The notes under the pieces: generated by a model
What the model saw: the letters and a program-made list of their open reading frames with translations, nothing else
The model's database searches: none
Told to the model about the DNA's origin: nothing
Shown: positions 32,680 to 43,753 of the stretch, in pieces
Layout of the letters: each line of letters begins with the position of its first letter
How positions within the stretch are numbered: the first letter of the stretch is position 1
Program-made: the position numbers and the translations under genes
DNA from: Lyophyllum atratum
Lineage: Eukaryota; Basidiomycota; Agaricomycetes; Agaricales; Lyophyllaceae
Length of the DNA: 64,000 nucleotides
NCBI GenBank assembly: GCA_014905825.1
Contig: JACGCN010000013.1
Location: 1,116,001-1,180,000, forward strand
Reading direction: 5' to 3'

Positions 32680-35571
32680 ATGCCCGCCCCCGTCCAGCCC
32701 GTATTTCCAGCTCTCTACCTATATCCCCTCAACGACTCCTTCGTACCCAAGCATATATCACTCGCACATGGCCAGCGTGTAAAAATTGGCCGCCAAACCA
32801 ATGCAAAGACAGCCCCCGGGGAAAGGAACGGCTATTTTGACTCCAAGGTCCTGAGCAGGCAGCATGCGGAGGTCTGGGAGGACGGCAACAAGGTATGCGG
32901 AGGTTACTACAGCCGCAACTATGTACTGAATGAGCCCCTCGGTGAAAGATTTTCATTAAGGATGTCAAGAGCTCTAACGGGACATTTATCAATGGCGAGC
33001 GACTCAGCCCTGAAGGACTCGAGTCAGACCCGTATGAGTTAAAAAGCGACGATATTGTGGTATGTATATGTCTCAAATTATACTATGGGCGAGCCCCATT
33101 CCCTGCAGGCCTACTCACTCATGTGCTTAGGAATACGGTATTGATATTGTCGGCGAAGACAACAAGACCATCATCCATCATAAGGTTGCCGCCCGCGTCG
33201 TCTGTGTATTCACAGAGCAAGATGCCCAAGTAGCCGCTCGCGCGGAACAGCTCCAGCAGCAACATCTACAGCAATACCAGTCATCACCCGGTCAGGGATC
33301 GTCTATGCTTGCACAGCCCGGCCCAAGCAATACCAACGCCAATGCTAATGCCAATGGTTCCGGGTCCTTCAACTTTGCACCCGGCCAGCAGCGCCGCATT
33401 CCCCAGATGGCGCAGCAGGGATTGGCTGGTATGGGTGGCATGGGTGGCAGCATGCGTCCACCCGGGAAGAGCGGTTTAACATTCGATCATATCCTCAGCC
33501 GGTTACAGGGCGAGCTGCAGAAGAGCCGCGAGACGGGTGCAGAGCTTCATACACTCACAGGAGCCATGAACGAGATACATGATACCCTCGGTGGAAATCT
33601 GGTGCGTAGGATACTCTCCTCCCATATTTAGTCTAACAACTGGCTTACCTCTTTTTCTCCCAGCCTAGCAACATCCCCTCATACCCCGCCAACCTTCCTC
33701 CCGTGCGAAGCCAATTACAACCGCAACCTGCGACGCAACCGTCGTCCCAAGAACCTTCCGCCCCTGTGTCCGGCTCCGGTTCACCCGAGCAAGCCGCCGC
33801 CGCACCTTCAACAGCTTTGACATCATCCGCACTTGCAGACCTTCAAACGCAGCTTCATGAAACTCAGTCATCCCTCACATCACACGTTGACAAGATCCGT
33901 GCCTTGGAGGGCGTACTGGCTGAGCAAGAGGCCATCAAGCGGGAGGTGCGGACGCTACGGGAGATGATGGAAATCAAGCGGCGGGAGATGGAAAATGAGG
34001 ATGATCACAGTCAGGAGCAGGAGCCGCGGGGTGGGTTCGACGAGGAAGATGACGAAGAGAACGCCATGCATGATGATGACGATGCCAGAAGCATTGCGAC
34101 TGTCATTCCTCACGAACTGGAACGAGTGGAGGAGGAGAATGAGGAGGAGCTTGCTGCGGAAGCTCAGGAACAGGAGAGTAGGGAAGAGGAAGAGCATGAG
34201 AAGGACCAGGGGCATGAGGATCAACAGGAGGAGGAGCTCGAGGAGGATGAAGAAGAGAGGAGACGAAGGAACGACGAGCTAGGTCGCCCGCGGACGCCTG
34301 AACCTACAAACCTTGGCATGAGAGATGGAGACCCATTCACTTCTCACCATCGCTCCTCGAACCTTCTTGACAGAACCACCAAGCTCCTCGCCGCTCCTAG
34401 GCGCTCTTCCCCATCATCACCACTTTCCAAAGTTGCCGCATCGGCTGCCTCTCATAACCCCAGCGAAGAGGTATTCGAGCAAGTCCTGAAACAGGTTGGA
34501 GCTCTCATGGCACTTACATCTTCACTCGAGGCTCAACACACCGCCGCTCAAACTACCATTTCCGCCCTCGAAAGCAAAGTTCAGGCGCTTGAAGCTACCG
34601 TGAAAGCCACGCAGGACGCTGCAGCCGCATCCCAAGTGCAAAGTCAGACCGAGATTTCGCCCCCTGTTTCGCCGACCCAACTGGTCACACCTTCTCCGCC
34701 TTCCTTACCTATTCCTGTTGCAGAGGAACGGGAAAGTCTCGCTGCAATGGTTCTTGAATGGAAGAAGTCTATGGAGGGCCAATGGACCAGCGTGCGCGAG
34801 GATTGGGACAAGGAACGTGAGCGCCTGAACCAGGCAAGGGAGCAATGGGAGGGCCAGGTGCGCAGTATGGACTCGGGCCTGGAGAAACTCGGCGCGGCCA
34901 CGGCAGCGCTCAAGGCCCAGCAGGAGCAAATACAGCAACAACAGCAACAGCTTCAACATGTTGGCATGAACGGAGATGCATTGAAGCATATCGGCCTGGT
35001 GACGCCGCCCAGCCCGCGGAGTCTCTCCTCGGACTCAAATCGGCCGAGGAGGAGGAAGTCGGGTGGGAGGAGAGGGAGGTCCAGGCAGAGTTCGAGGTCT
35101 CGATCGACGGGATCGCGGGACGGAGAGGTGGATACGGATACAGATGCCACGCTAGCGTCTGAAGAGACGTCGCCAGCTAAGGGCGGCATTGTTTTGTCCG
35201 CCTCTGGCGTGTACAAGTCAGCGCTTGCGGATGAAGGGGAGGAGGATGGGGAGGAGGACGGAGAGGACACTGTACTCGGTGTGCGATCGAAGGCGCGCGA
35301 AGAAAGTGGCGCCGACACGCTAGCGACGCCTGATTCTTCGGTCTATAAACTCCCCACGAGACCAAAGTCTGAGGATGTTGAAAGCTCGAGCGCGCCAACT
35401 ACGAAATCTGTTGGTACCCGTGAGAGAGAGGTATGTCTTTACATTGCTTATTTTCAGGATGGTCTAACCTGTTCCATGTGATAGTATCAGATACAGACAT
35501 TCGTAGGTGTCCTGGTGGTAGCCGCTGCAGCGGCAGCTGTGATCTGGCGGGTAAAGCCTGAAGCAGTTTGA
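32680..35571 (+). CDS. Tail-anchored FHA and coiled-coil protein, SLMAP/Far9 (STRIPAK) type
   Basis: Six exons with consistent frames. Residues about 15-115 form a forkhead-associated phosphothreonine-binding domain ([48 protein letters not shown]). A Gln/Asn-rich linker follows, then a helical segment ([20 protein letters not shown]). Next is a long coiled coil with a very acidic Glu/Asp-rich middle, further coiled coil ([15 protein letters not shown]) and a Ser/Arg-rich tail. The last exon (35484-35571) encodes [20 protein letters not shown], a single C-terminal membrane anchor, then RVKPEAV-stop. FHA, coiled coil and tail anchor together match fungal homologues of SLMAP (yeast Far9/Vps64, Neurospora HAM-4, Sordaria PRO45), STRIPAK components at the ER/nuclear envelope that act in cell fusion and development. 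Orthology is inferred from architecture. Confidence 0.82.
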
Positions 35572-35985
35572 TAGCTATTCCTGCAACAGCAGCGATGGTA
35601 TCCTTCTGGACAACTCCAAAAACTTCTGCAAACTAGCATTCATCCTGCGGAAACTCTGTACATACATCGGCCTATCGTCCTCCTCACATCACCTTCGTTG
35701 TTAAGCTCCCGGCTCGCTATTCGTTTTATCCATGCTAGCTTTCTTTCATCATCCATTCTTCAATCGCTATATGTCTCGTGTCTGCACACCCTCGCTTCGT
35801 ATAGGCCATGTCTCTTTTTATTTATTCTATTAACGACTGCAACGAAATACATAATGTCTCCTCACTCTGATGATAATTGAACATACATAGAGTTCAGCTG
35901 GCAAAGATAAGATAAAACCTTGTGATCAACTTCCAGATAACAAAGGCGTCTCTTGTCTTTGGTCACCTTGTTTCATTCCACCATC
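35572..35985. other. Intergenic
   Basis: 3' region of the FHA gene and promoter of the farnesyltransferase gene. Nothing else seen. Confidence 0.45.
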
Positions 35986-38068
35986 ATGGCTGCTTCTTCG
36001 CAACCTCCTGCACCGCGACCGACCCCAACGGATGGCTTCCCGACCCCTTCTTCTATAACACAAACCGAAACTGAGGCTGTTCTCCTCCAACACATTCCCT
36101 CTGATACGGAGCCGAGGCCGACCCTCACGAAGCAAGCCCATATGCAGTTCCTCGTGCGTAATCTGGTCCAGGGATTTCCCGCAAGATACATGAGCCAAGA
36201 TGCCAGTCAACCGTGGCTGCTGTTTTGGACGATCCAAGCGTTTAGTGCGTTGCAGGTGGGGCTTGATCCAGGCAACAAGCAGCGGTATGTATTCGGTGCT
36301 TTGCATCTTTCAGTGACGCGTTATCGCTTCATGCTATACTCTGTAGTGATCTACGAGAGAATTCTACTGATACTACCTATATACAGAATGATCAATAAGA
36401 TCATGGCTGCTCAGCATCCTGCCGGCGGGTTCGGCGGTGGACCTGGACAGGCTGCACATCTCCTCCCCACATACGCGTCCGTCTGTGCACTGGCTATTGT
36501 CGGAAGACCTGGGCCCGGTGGTGGTTGGGACCAGATCGACAGGTGCGGTGTGCTATTCTGCATGTTTAACGCTGCTGAATGTGATCCAGGAAGAAGATGT
36601 ACGACTTTTTCATGTCATTGAAACAACCCGATGGGTCCTTCCTTGTAGCGCATCACGCAGAAGTCGATGTCCGGTGCGTACTCTAAGTCATCTCTGATTC
36701 CCATCCGTTATTACTACCATTCTCGTCCTCATATCAACATCGCTACCTTCGCTTACCCATCACTTTTACAGTGGTATATACTGCCTCCTCGTGACAGCCA
36801 CCCTTCTAGACCTCCTTACACCCGAACTCGTAGCGGGAACCGCGTCCTTCATCGCATCCTGTCAAACTTATGAAGGCGGTTTTGCCTCGGCCTCCCAACC
36901 ATACTACTCCGCTACCTCGTCACCACTTGGACATGACGTTAATGCTAGAAGTGCAGGTCGTCTGCTGGAGACTCCACGACCGGCCCTAGGTGAGGCACAT
37001 GGCGGCTACACATTCTGTGCACTCGCAGCCTGGGTACTCCTGCTGCCCTTCCTGGAGGGGGAACGCAAGAAGCCCCAAATTCATGTGGATAAGCTGCTCA
37101 GGTGGCTGGTAATGATGCAGGGAAGTGAGATCGAGTTGGGTGGGTTCAAGGGGCGTACGAATAAGCTTGTCGATGGCTGCTACTCTTGGTGGTGTGGTGG
37201 GGCGTTTTCACTGCTTGAGGCCCTGGGAGTGAGCGGTGCTGTGTCCGTTGATCTTTCGTCTGGAGTTGGGGACGAGCAGAAGAAGGGTACGGACGATGCG
37301 GGTAGTATGACAACAATGCTTCACCCTGTGCTCCTGGTGACTGACTTGGAGTGTGGGCTTGGCAGACGCACTATTCAATCGAAGGGCGCTGCAGGAATAT
37401 ATCCTATACGCAGGTCAACACCCCGCGGGCGGTCTGCGGGATAAACCGCCGAAGTGAGTGTCACCTCTTGCTTATCTGTATGATGTCTTCCACCGCCAGA
37501 TGCGGACCGTGTTGCATCTTACCCTATCGCTTATACGCTTCTTCACAAACACCATAACTGACGTTATCGCTTCGCAGGAACGCTGATGCATACCACACCC
37601 TGTACTGCCTCGCTGGGCTCTCAGCTGCTCAACACCGCGTCTCCCCTGCAGATGTACGACGCAAACAGATCCACGCAGCATGGGTCGTTGGCCAAAGCTC
37701 CACTCCAGGTGCGCCTCGATCTCTCAACCTTCATGATGATAGATAGTTAGCAGACCACAATCGCGGTATGTCTAGATATAAAGATTAGTGAGAGCCGGCT
37801 GTCGGATGTCGTCAGGAGGAAAGCATATGTGCATGCACTGGCATGGACAGAAGAAGAGGGTGGATCACTCATCTGTGGGGGGCCGGAGAATCGCGTGGTG
37901 CGTCATACCTTCTCAGTTTCGGTTGTGCCTGTGCTTGTCGCTTATCGGCTTCTGCAGAATGCGACACACCCTTTGTTCAACCTTACGATAACGCACACCG
38001 AAGCATTGATGTCCTATTTCTATGGCCAGCCGTTACCTTCGCGCCAACAGGACACAGGGAAAGTATAA
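35986..38068 (+). CDS. RAM1: Protein farnesyltransferase beta subunit
   Basis: The catalytic subunit that farnesylates CaaX proteins (Ras, Rho-like GTPases, fungal mating pheromones) together with Ram2. The start is at 35986 (MAASSQPPAPRPTPTDGFPT). The prenyltransferase repeats are visible in order: PWLLFWTIQAFSALQVGL; AAQHPAGGFGGGPGQAAHLL with PTYASVCAL; MSLKQPDGSFLVAHHAEVDV; FIASCQTYEGGFASA; AHGGYTFCALAAWVLLLPF. The zinc-site region follows (GGFKGRTNKLVDGCYSWWCG, with the Asp and Cys ligands) and then DAYHTLYCLAGLSAAQH (the His ligand). The C terminus, ATHPLFNLTITHTEALMSYF, is typical of fungal Ram1. At least seven introns are needed, the first starting at 36284 (gtatgtattc). The last exon ends at 38068. 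Confidence 0.9.
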
Positions 38069-39216
38069 CTACAAACTGCGACAGATGCCTGCTCAGTATG
38101 GGGACGCGATACTTGTGATCCTTTGGCCCCGAAATCTCTATCGTTATCAGTTGGGATTAGGAACTCATGTATTACCAGGGAATTAGCCCATGCTATGTAT
38201 TTTATCAGGAAACCCCTCTGGTTGTCGTCTCGATAACGATGGTGAGAATGTTATTCGTGCACGGACACATGAGAGCATCTCGAGGTGCAGGCATGGTCAC
38301 TTTGGGAACTAGTTCATGCGTCGGGAATGTCAGGTATGAAGAGGTCAGGCCGCCGTGGATGTAGCTGGGATTGGCCGGGGGTTTCGCAGCGCGTGACGCA
38401 GCGACGTGTTGCCTGGATCGTTGGTCCGAATTGAAACACCGGTACCAAGATCTATATGAACCCCGCCCACCCCCGCCCACCCGCCCACCCCCCCACCAAC
38501 CCCAACTCCCACCATCACTCCCAACGCACGACTTCTCCAGCAGCATCACGAAACCATCCCTAAAATTTTAAGGTACGACAGGACGTTCAATGGTCCGCCA
38601 TTTCTCAGAAAGCAGTGACTTTTCTAGCCATTGCCGATCTTTGAATTATGTGACCAAGGAAGCGAGAAGGCACCACGCAGAGCAGCAGCCGCGCGTCAGT
38701 GATCGTACCAGAAACCTGGACAATCGACCTAGGCAAATTTAAAACCTTCGCTGCATCACACGCGCTGGGCCCATCCCAGCTACATAGGTTAAGTACTGGA
38801 AGCCGATGGGCCAAAAGGCCGGTTTGCTTGGTACAGTGAACGGCAGGTTAGCGGTCAAATAAGCGCCGCTTGTCCTGCGCTCTGAGCTCCCCTAATCTCC
38901 ATTCTTATTTTGTAGAATACACGTGGAGAATTTGAAATAAAAACGAGACGGGAAGCAAGAAAGTCGTACACGAGAAGGATGAGTTGGTGCTGGTAGACAG
39001 TAAGGCGCCGGTGACGATAAAGAGAATGTACAGATGGGGGCTGGCTAAGTATGTATGTGGTGGATGAACTAGATCTACATGTTGCAGGGAGAATAATATA
39101 CCAAGAATGAAAGGAGAAGTGGTACAGCGGCTGTGAGTCCGATGAAAATATGCTAGGGGAGGGAAACATGGAAATGAGGATAGAGACGAAGGTTGGCGTG
39201 GAGGCGCGGGCAGTAA
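38069..39216. other. Intergenic with a C-rich tract
   Basis: No gene. Positions about 38459-38512 form a pyrimidine/C-rich tract built from cccgcccacc-like units, a simple-sequence repeat. The last ~350 bp before the PP2C stop are its 3' flank. Confidence 0.5.
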
Positions 39217-41179
39217 TCAACATGTTTCAGACTGAGGTGAGATTATATTCGGGGTTGGGGACACGATGGCGACGAGAACGGAGATATCTGGGAGGGTGTT
39301 AGATGATGAAATTGGTATAGGTGAATGGGCACATACCATCGCGTTTCCCACCTGAAAATGTCTTGCCAAGCTCGCGTGCGCGCCGTGCAAAGGGAGTTTC
39401 GTCTGCGTCTGCACATGGCTCAGGGGATGGGCTGCGCCGTGGTGACGATCTCCGCGCATCAGCAGCGTTGGAATTTGGGGCGCTGCTACAGCTCCGGTCG
39501 CTCGACGACAGTGGTGATGAGCCAGCCGGCGCCGACGATGATAAACCTGAGGAGAAACCGTTTGTCCGGTTGTGCCGCCGCTCGGAGACGCTACGTGCGC
39601 GGGAGCAGAGTGCTTCGGAGAGCATACCTGCGAGAGTGTGTCGGCGAAGGGAAGAAGAATCTGTCGATGAGGACGACGATGCCGAGGGGGATATGACAGG
39701 CGGCGGCGATGACGACGATGCGGCGGTCGCTGTGGCGGTGGATATCTGAACTCCTGCTGTGCTGTTTGTCGATGTGGTTGTGACGCCCGTAGACGCCTCG
39801 TATACCTCCGATGCCCCTGCTGCCCAAGTCCGCCGGAATCGGACGACTTCGTCGAGGACGTCTTCATCCCAGAGGTTGTCGCTCAGCCCATCGCTAGCGA
39901 GGATAAGGATGTCGTCCGGGCATACGGGAAGGGTGACAACCTGTGCGGTTGTTCGTGGCGTCACTTTGGCATTCTCCGTCCGAGGAGCCGATGTCGGCTT
40001 TGGCGGAGGGGGTGGATGGAAAGGCAGATATGAGGTAGAAGATGAGGGAGAGGATGACGTGGACGGGGAAAGGGGACGTGAAACGAAGCTGGAGGTGGTG
40101 GACATTATGGAAGATATTGCTGAAGGCGGCGGAGTGGGTGGTCGGGGAGGTGGCGAGAGCTGTACTGGGGTGTTGAAGGCCCACCACATCTCCTCGCTAC
40201 GCCACACGATGTCGTCACCACGGACGAGCATGCCCATGCAGTCTCCGATATTTGCGATCTTGAGCATGGGCTCTTCGACATTGTCCAGCACCGCCACAAG
40301 GGCTGTGGAGGATCCGGTGTGTAAAGGGGTAGAGGTGGACGGCTGAACGTGCGCTTTGACGGTCTGCTCGTAGGCACGCTCCATGATCTGGAGGACGTCG
40401 ATCCCTTCCGAAAGCTCAGCGAGATGTGAGTCAAGGTCCGGAACGGGACCTGGATCAACTGGGGGGCAGTCTGGCAAGGGCTCTAGTTGGGCAGAGGTGA
40501 AGTGCATGAGGCGGCGAGCAAAGAGGGCGCTGGGGGTTGGAGTGGGAGGAGCATTTGGGTCGGGAGGTGGGTGGGTGCGGGCCCAACCTCCGACGCCGTC
40601 GGCGACACCCATGGCATTGTCGCGAACAAAGTAGGCATCCTCGCCGATCTGGACAGCGAGTGGTAGAGGATCGGTGGCATGGGTGTGAAAGGCGCGGCGC
40701 GGATGGCGACACTGCTTGGGGATGCCGTAGGCACCGACGTCGAGTTGGTAGCGGGCCCGTGGTCGTTTTTGGCGGGGGTGGAGATGGTTCTTGGGATTAT
40801 GGAGACCTTCAAAAGAGGAGTGTGAAGGATACTGGTAGGGGAGACTGGATGAAAGAAGTTGGGCATGGATGGAGGGAGCATCGTCATTGGTGAGGGGGGA
40901 CGGAGTTAGTGCGAGTGGATTGGGGTTGGTGTTCGTGTGCTGTTTGGGCTCTCCAGGCAGGCGTGGTGGTGCAGGGGGGAGGCGGGAGGGCGGGGCGGGT
41001 GGTGTGTCAAAGAAAGATAGGGGCAGGAGGTTGCTGCTCGTGTACAGCGATGCCGAGTTGGAGCGGGGTCGTGGCCGATGCTGGGCGGACGAGGAGGCAG
41101 CAGCAGAGGGGCGGGGGAGAACAGTGTAGAGCCTCTTGTGGATGCCCGAGGGGATGCCACTGGGGATACCGCTCTTCAT
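39217..41179 (-). CDS. PP2C-type protein phosphatase, Ptc7-like, probably mitochondrial
   Basis: A metal-dependent Ser/Thr phosphatase. The Met at 41179 (MKSGIPSGIPSGIHKRLYTV) gives an Arg/Ser-rich leader suited to mitochondrial import; an upstream in-frame Met at 41233 is less likely. Motifs in order: GEDAYFVRDNAMGVADGVGG, GSSTALVAVLDNV, LKIANIGDCMGMLVRGDD, then CPDDILILASDGLSDNLWDE. A single 3' intron (about 39302-39350) joins KRD to DISVLVAIV, supplying the last metal-binding Asp. Two long Ser/Pro-rich inserts interrupt the domain (around PPPRPPTPPPSAISS and after VVRFRRTW), making this protein far longer than yeast Ptc7. They are probably surface loops. Ptc7 in yeast regulates coenzyme Q synthesis; transfer of that role is inference. 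Confidence 0.87.
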
Positions 41180-41602
41180 CGTCGTCGTCGTCGTCGAGCA
41201 GAACCGGTTCACCCCGCATTCATATTTTCTCATCTCACGTGCCGTAGTATCTCATCCGGCAGTCTGCGTCATCCCGATTTGCTCTTTACGACAACTCGAC
41301 TGTCCATTGACAAGATCCGGGCAGGCAGGCAGCACAAGCACAAAGCAGCATCTCAAATACTCGGATAGGTTTGTAAAACATCGAATGCTCATATTTCGAA
41401 TCTCCCGGAAGGGTCTTGCCTGACGCATTTGGTTCTCGACGTCTCTCATACGGTTACTCGCTGTTGTTGGGATGCGAGGATGCATCTTATTCTCGATGCC
41501 AAGTCGCGAATCTTGCCGAACACAGCTGTCGACCTACGCGTATCACCTGGATCTCATGGTCAGACAACTAGCATGCTACTCGCGCGGAGCGCAAAAATAG
41601 AC
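41180..41602. other. Intergenic, nothing seen
   Basis: Presumed promoter region of the PP2C gene and spacer to the decayed gene. Confidence 0.45.
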
Positions 41603-42222
41603 CACGCGTCCCATCTACCGCGCTGTTGGTCCTGGCGCGTTCATCCCTAGATCGATGCTTCAGCTTTGGTCGAGGCAGGGCCACTGGTGGGATGTAAACA
41701 CGAACGTGAAGTACCAAGGCGATGCATTGTTAATCCCCGTTAACCACGAGGAAGCCGACGTCCTGAGGTCGTTTGCTGGCACATGGCGAGACCCATACAT
41801 GAGGGGACCAATGACCGCACTACTCTAGCTGATGCAGCCGCGCCTGCATCGTATCGTCCACGGCGCCGTAATCCAGGGAACCAGGACTATAGAGCTGGTG
41901 GCGCATTTACGTCGTTTGGACTATGTTATTCCCTGATGTGGATACTAGGTGCGTCAACGAGGTCATTGAGGCATGTCCATGTGTTCCGCTACATGTTGTT
42001 GTGTCAGAGGGCTATTGCACGATCATTTGGCGCAGACGTGAGAATGAAAAAAGCGAGGAGGACGACGGCGTTGGACAGAGGAATGTTATTGCCACTATTG
42101 AGGGAACTATGCCACAAAGACTTCATTCAGCCCTCAAGCGTGTTTTGTTGAGTAGTATGTACGAAGAGCACGACTTCCAAGAATTGAATGTGTCTGGTTT
42201 TCTAGCTGGATCGAAATGGTAG
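41603..42222 (+). pseudogene. Decayed gene of unrecognised family
   Basis: From about 41608 one frame reads PIYRAVGPGAFIPRSMLQLW, then GHWWDVNTNVKYQGDALLIP and VLRSFAGTWRDPYMRGPMTA. It meets a TAG at 41826-41828 but stays protein-like beyond it (MQPRLHRIVHGAVIQGTRTI, ELVAHLRRLDYVIP). There one extra base in a ccc run near 41929 shifts the frame. The shifted frame continues smoothly (DVDTRCVNEVIEACP, VVVSEGYCTIIWRRRENE, LKRVLLSSMYEEHDFQELNV) to a TAG at 42222. One stop and one +1 shift in otherwise good coding sequence suggest a young pseudogene or sequencing errors. I do not recognise the family. Confidence 0.5.
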
Positions 42223-42357
42223 GACGCAATGAAACGTTTAATTATTCCGGATAGCTGGCGCAACGGGTCGAGACTCATTTACTTTCTTCATGTGGGTAAT
42301 CAATTTTACCAGATCGCACTAGCGTTATATTTGGGTATTGCAAGCGGTAATCTCGTC

Positions 42358-42400
42358 AATAGGGGTGCTCAATTCTGAGTATTGAGCACCCCTAATGGCG
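42358..42400. repeat. Near-perfect palindrome, hairpin motif
   Basis: aggggtgctcaat (42361-42373) and attgagcacccct (42381-42393) are perfect inverted copies around a 7-base centre. Imperfect pairing continues outward to about 20 bp per arm. The right arm matches 14924-14943 at 19 of 20 bases, so this is a dispersed sequence and perhaps an inverted-repeat end. It lies just past the end of the RRP7 gene. Confidence 0.75.
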
Positions 42401-42542
42401 TTGGTGAGCTCATTAGGTGTTGCTCCTCGTGCCCTCATCATAGTCGCACCTCTTGAGAGTCCGATAGACCGAGGCTGGTCAGCCTCGCATCTCAGGGAAT
42501 AAATCTTGGGGCGGTAAACTAGCTTGCCCGTAAGACTGCTGG

Positions 42543-43542
42543 CTAATACGGCTTGAATCGTCGAGACGCCTTGAGCGCTTCCACCTTGGCCTTGTCTTCC
42601 TCCCACCTCTTCTTCAGATTCATCAAATCTGATGATGCAAATCGTCAGTGTGGTGCGCATATTTATATCACAATATCACATACCGCTGCGTTGTTTTTCT
42701 GCCTTCTGGAATGCATAGAAATCCTTTTTCTCCTTCCCCTCTTTTTTGGCTCCCCGATTCCGATTGGATGTCTTTCCACTCTTCTGGAATTGCTTGCTCG
42801 CAACACCCACCCCACCACCCAGCGTCTTCCCGTAGGCTCCACCTCTCGTAACCAGTGTAAATCCATCGTCGTCAACAATCGCCTCTCCCTTGCGATATTT
42901 CGATTTTTGTTTGGTCTTTTGCAGTTCGTACTCGTAAAATAGTATAGACGAGTCCGCGTGCTCCCGAACTGCGTCCAGCGGCGGCCTTAGCGAGTCATAT
43001 AGCGAGGTATAATGTGAGAGGCCTGATGGCTCTTCCGGCATCGATGGCCAGGGGCGGCTTTTTGTCGCAGACGAAAGTGCTCGCTGGAGCGAAGAGGAAT
43101 CGAGGAAAACGAGGTGCGCTGACCGGCCCGATGGTCGCAACGTTCGTAGGCTTTTCGAGGGTAGAGGAATGAGCTTTGGTATATCGTCTTTTGCGACTTT
43201 TCGACGTTTCCGAGGCTGCTCGTCAACTCCAGGTTCTGCGGCGAGATTGACGGTCTCCTCCATCTCCTCTTCGCTGTCGCTTTCTTCATGGTGGGGCTCC
43301 ACCGTGTCCAAATCAAATATGACCTTCTCCACCGTCCCACAGTGTTTGAAAAGCTGGCCTAGCTGTCTTTCTGTAGCATCTGGCGGGATATTGACCATGA
43401 AGAGAGTTCTTCCCTCGGGCAAAGACGTTTGGGCAGCCTTCTTCGAGCCTGCATGGGACCGAGCATATATATAATGCGTCGATGAGGGCGAATAAGAGAC
43501 TGGGACAACGGTGAACCCGCTGAGAGAGGTTGGGAGAGTCAT
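42543..43542 (-). CDS. RRP7: Ribosomal RNA-processing protein Rrp7
   Basis: A 40S pre-ribosome assembly factor of the nucleolus. Exon 1 (from 43542) holds the family start (LSGFTVVPVSYSPSSTHYIY), an RRM-like fold (RTLFMVNIPPDATERQLGQL, HCGTVEKVIFDLD), an acidic insert, and SAHLVFLDSSSLQRAL. The C-terminal Rrp7 signature begins with DDDGFTLVTRGGAYGKTLGG and FYAFQKAEKQRS. An intron near 42684 joins this to the short last exon LMNLKKRWEEDKAKVEALKA, ending SRRFKPY and a TAG at 42545-42543. The start is 211 bp from the divergent ValRS start. Confidence 0.9.
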
Positions 43543-43753
43543 GAACTTGAGCAGAAGGGCAAACTCTGGTTGCCAACGTAAGCAGCAAAGATCGATCGAG
43601 CGATAAGATTAGATCTAAATTTTGCAGGCGGGCTTAGCCGAGTTGCTAAACGAGTCACCGGATGGGATGCATCGATATCTCTTTGCATCTCGTCGTATCC
43701 TTCTCCATCCCCCATCCCTGCTAACGAGGACGCCCTCTATCGCGCGCACAATT

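Noticed and set aside
33995..34282. Arg/Met-rich plus-strand frame inside the FHA gene
   Set aside because: A shadow of the acidic Glu/Asp repeat read in another frame.
38459..38512. C-rich tract as a possible regulatory i-motif or telomeric repeat
   Set aside because: It is an irregular simple-sequence tract with no telomere unit and no gene context requiring it.
39321..41368. Several long plus-strand frames opposite the PP2C gene
   Set aside because: They are antisense shadows of a GC-rich coding exon. Their sequences are Arg/Gly-rich low complexity and start without context.
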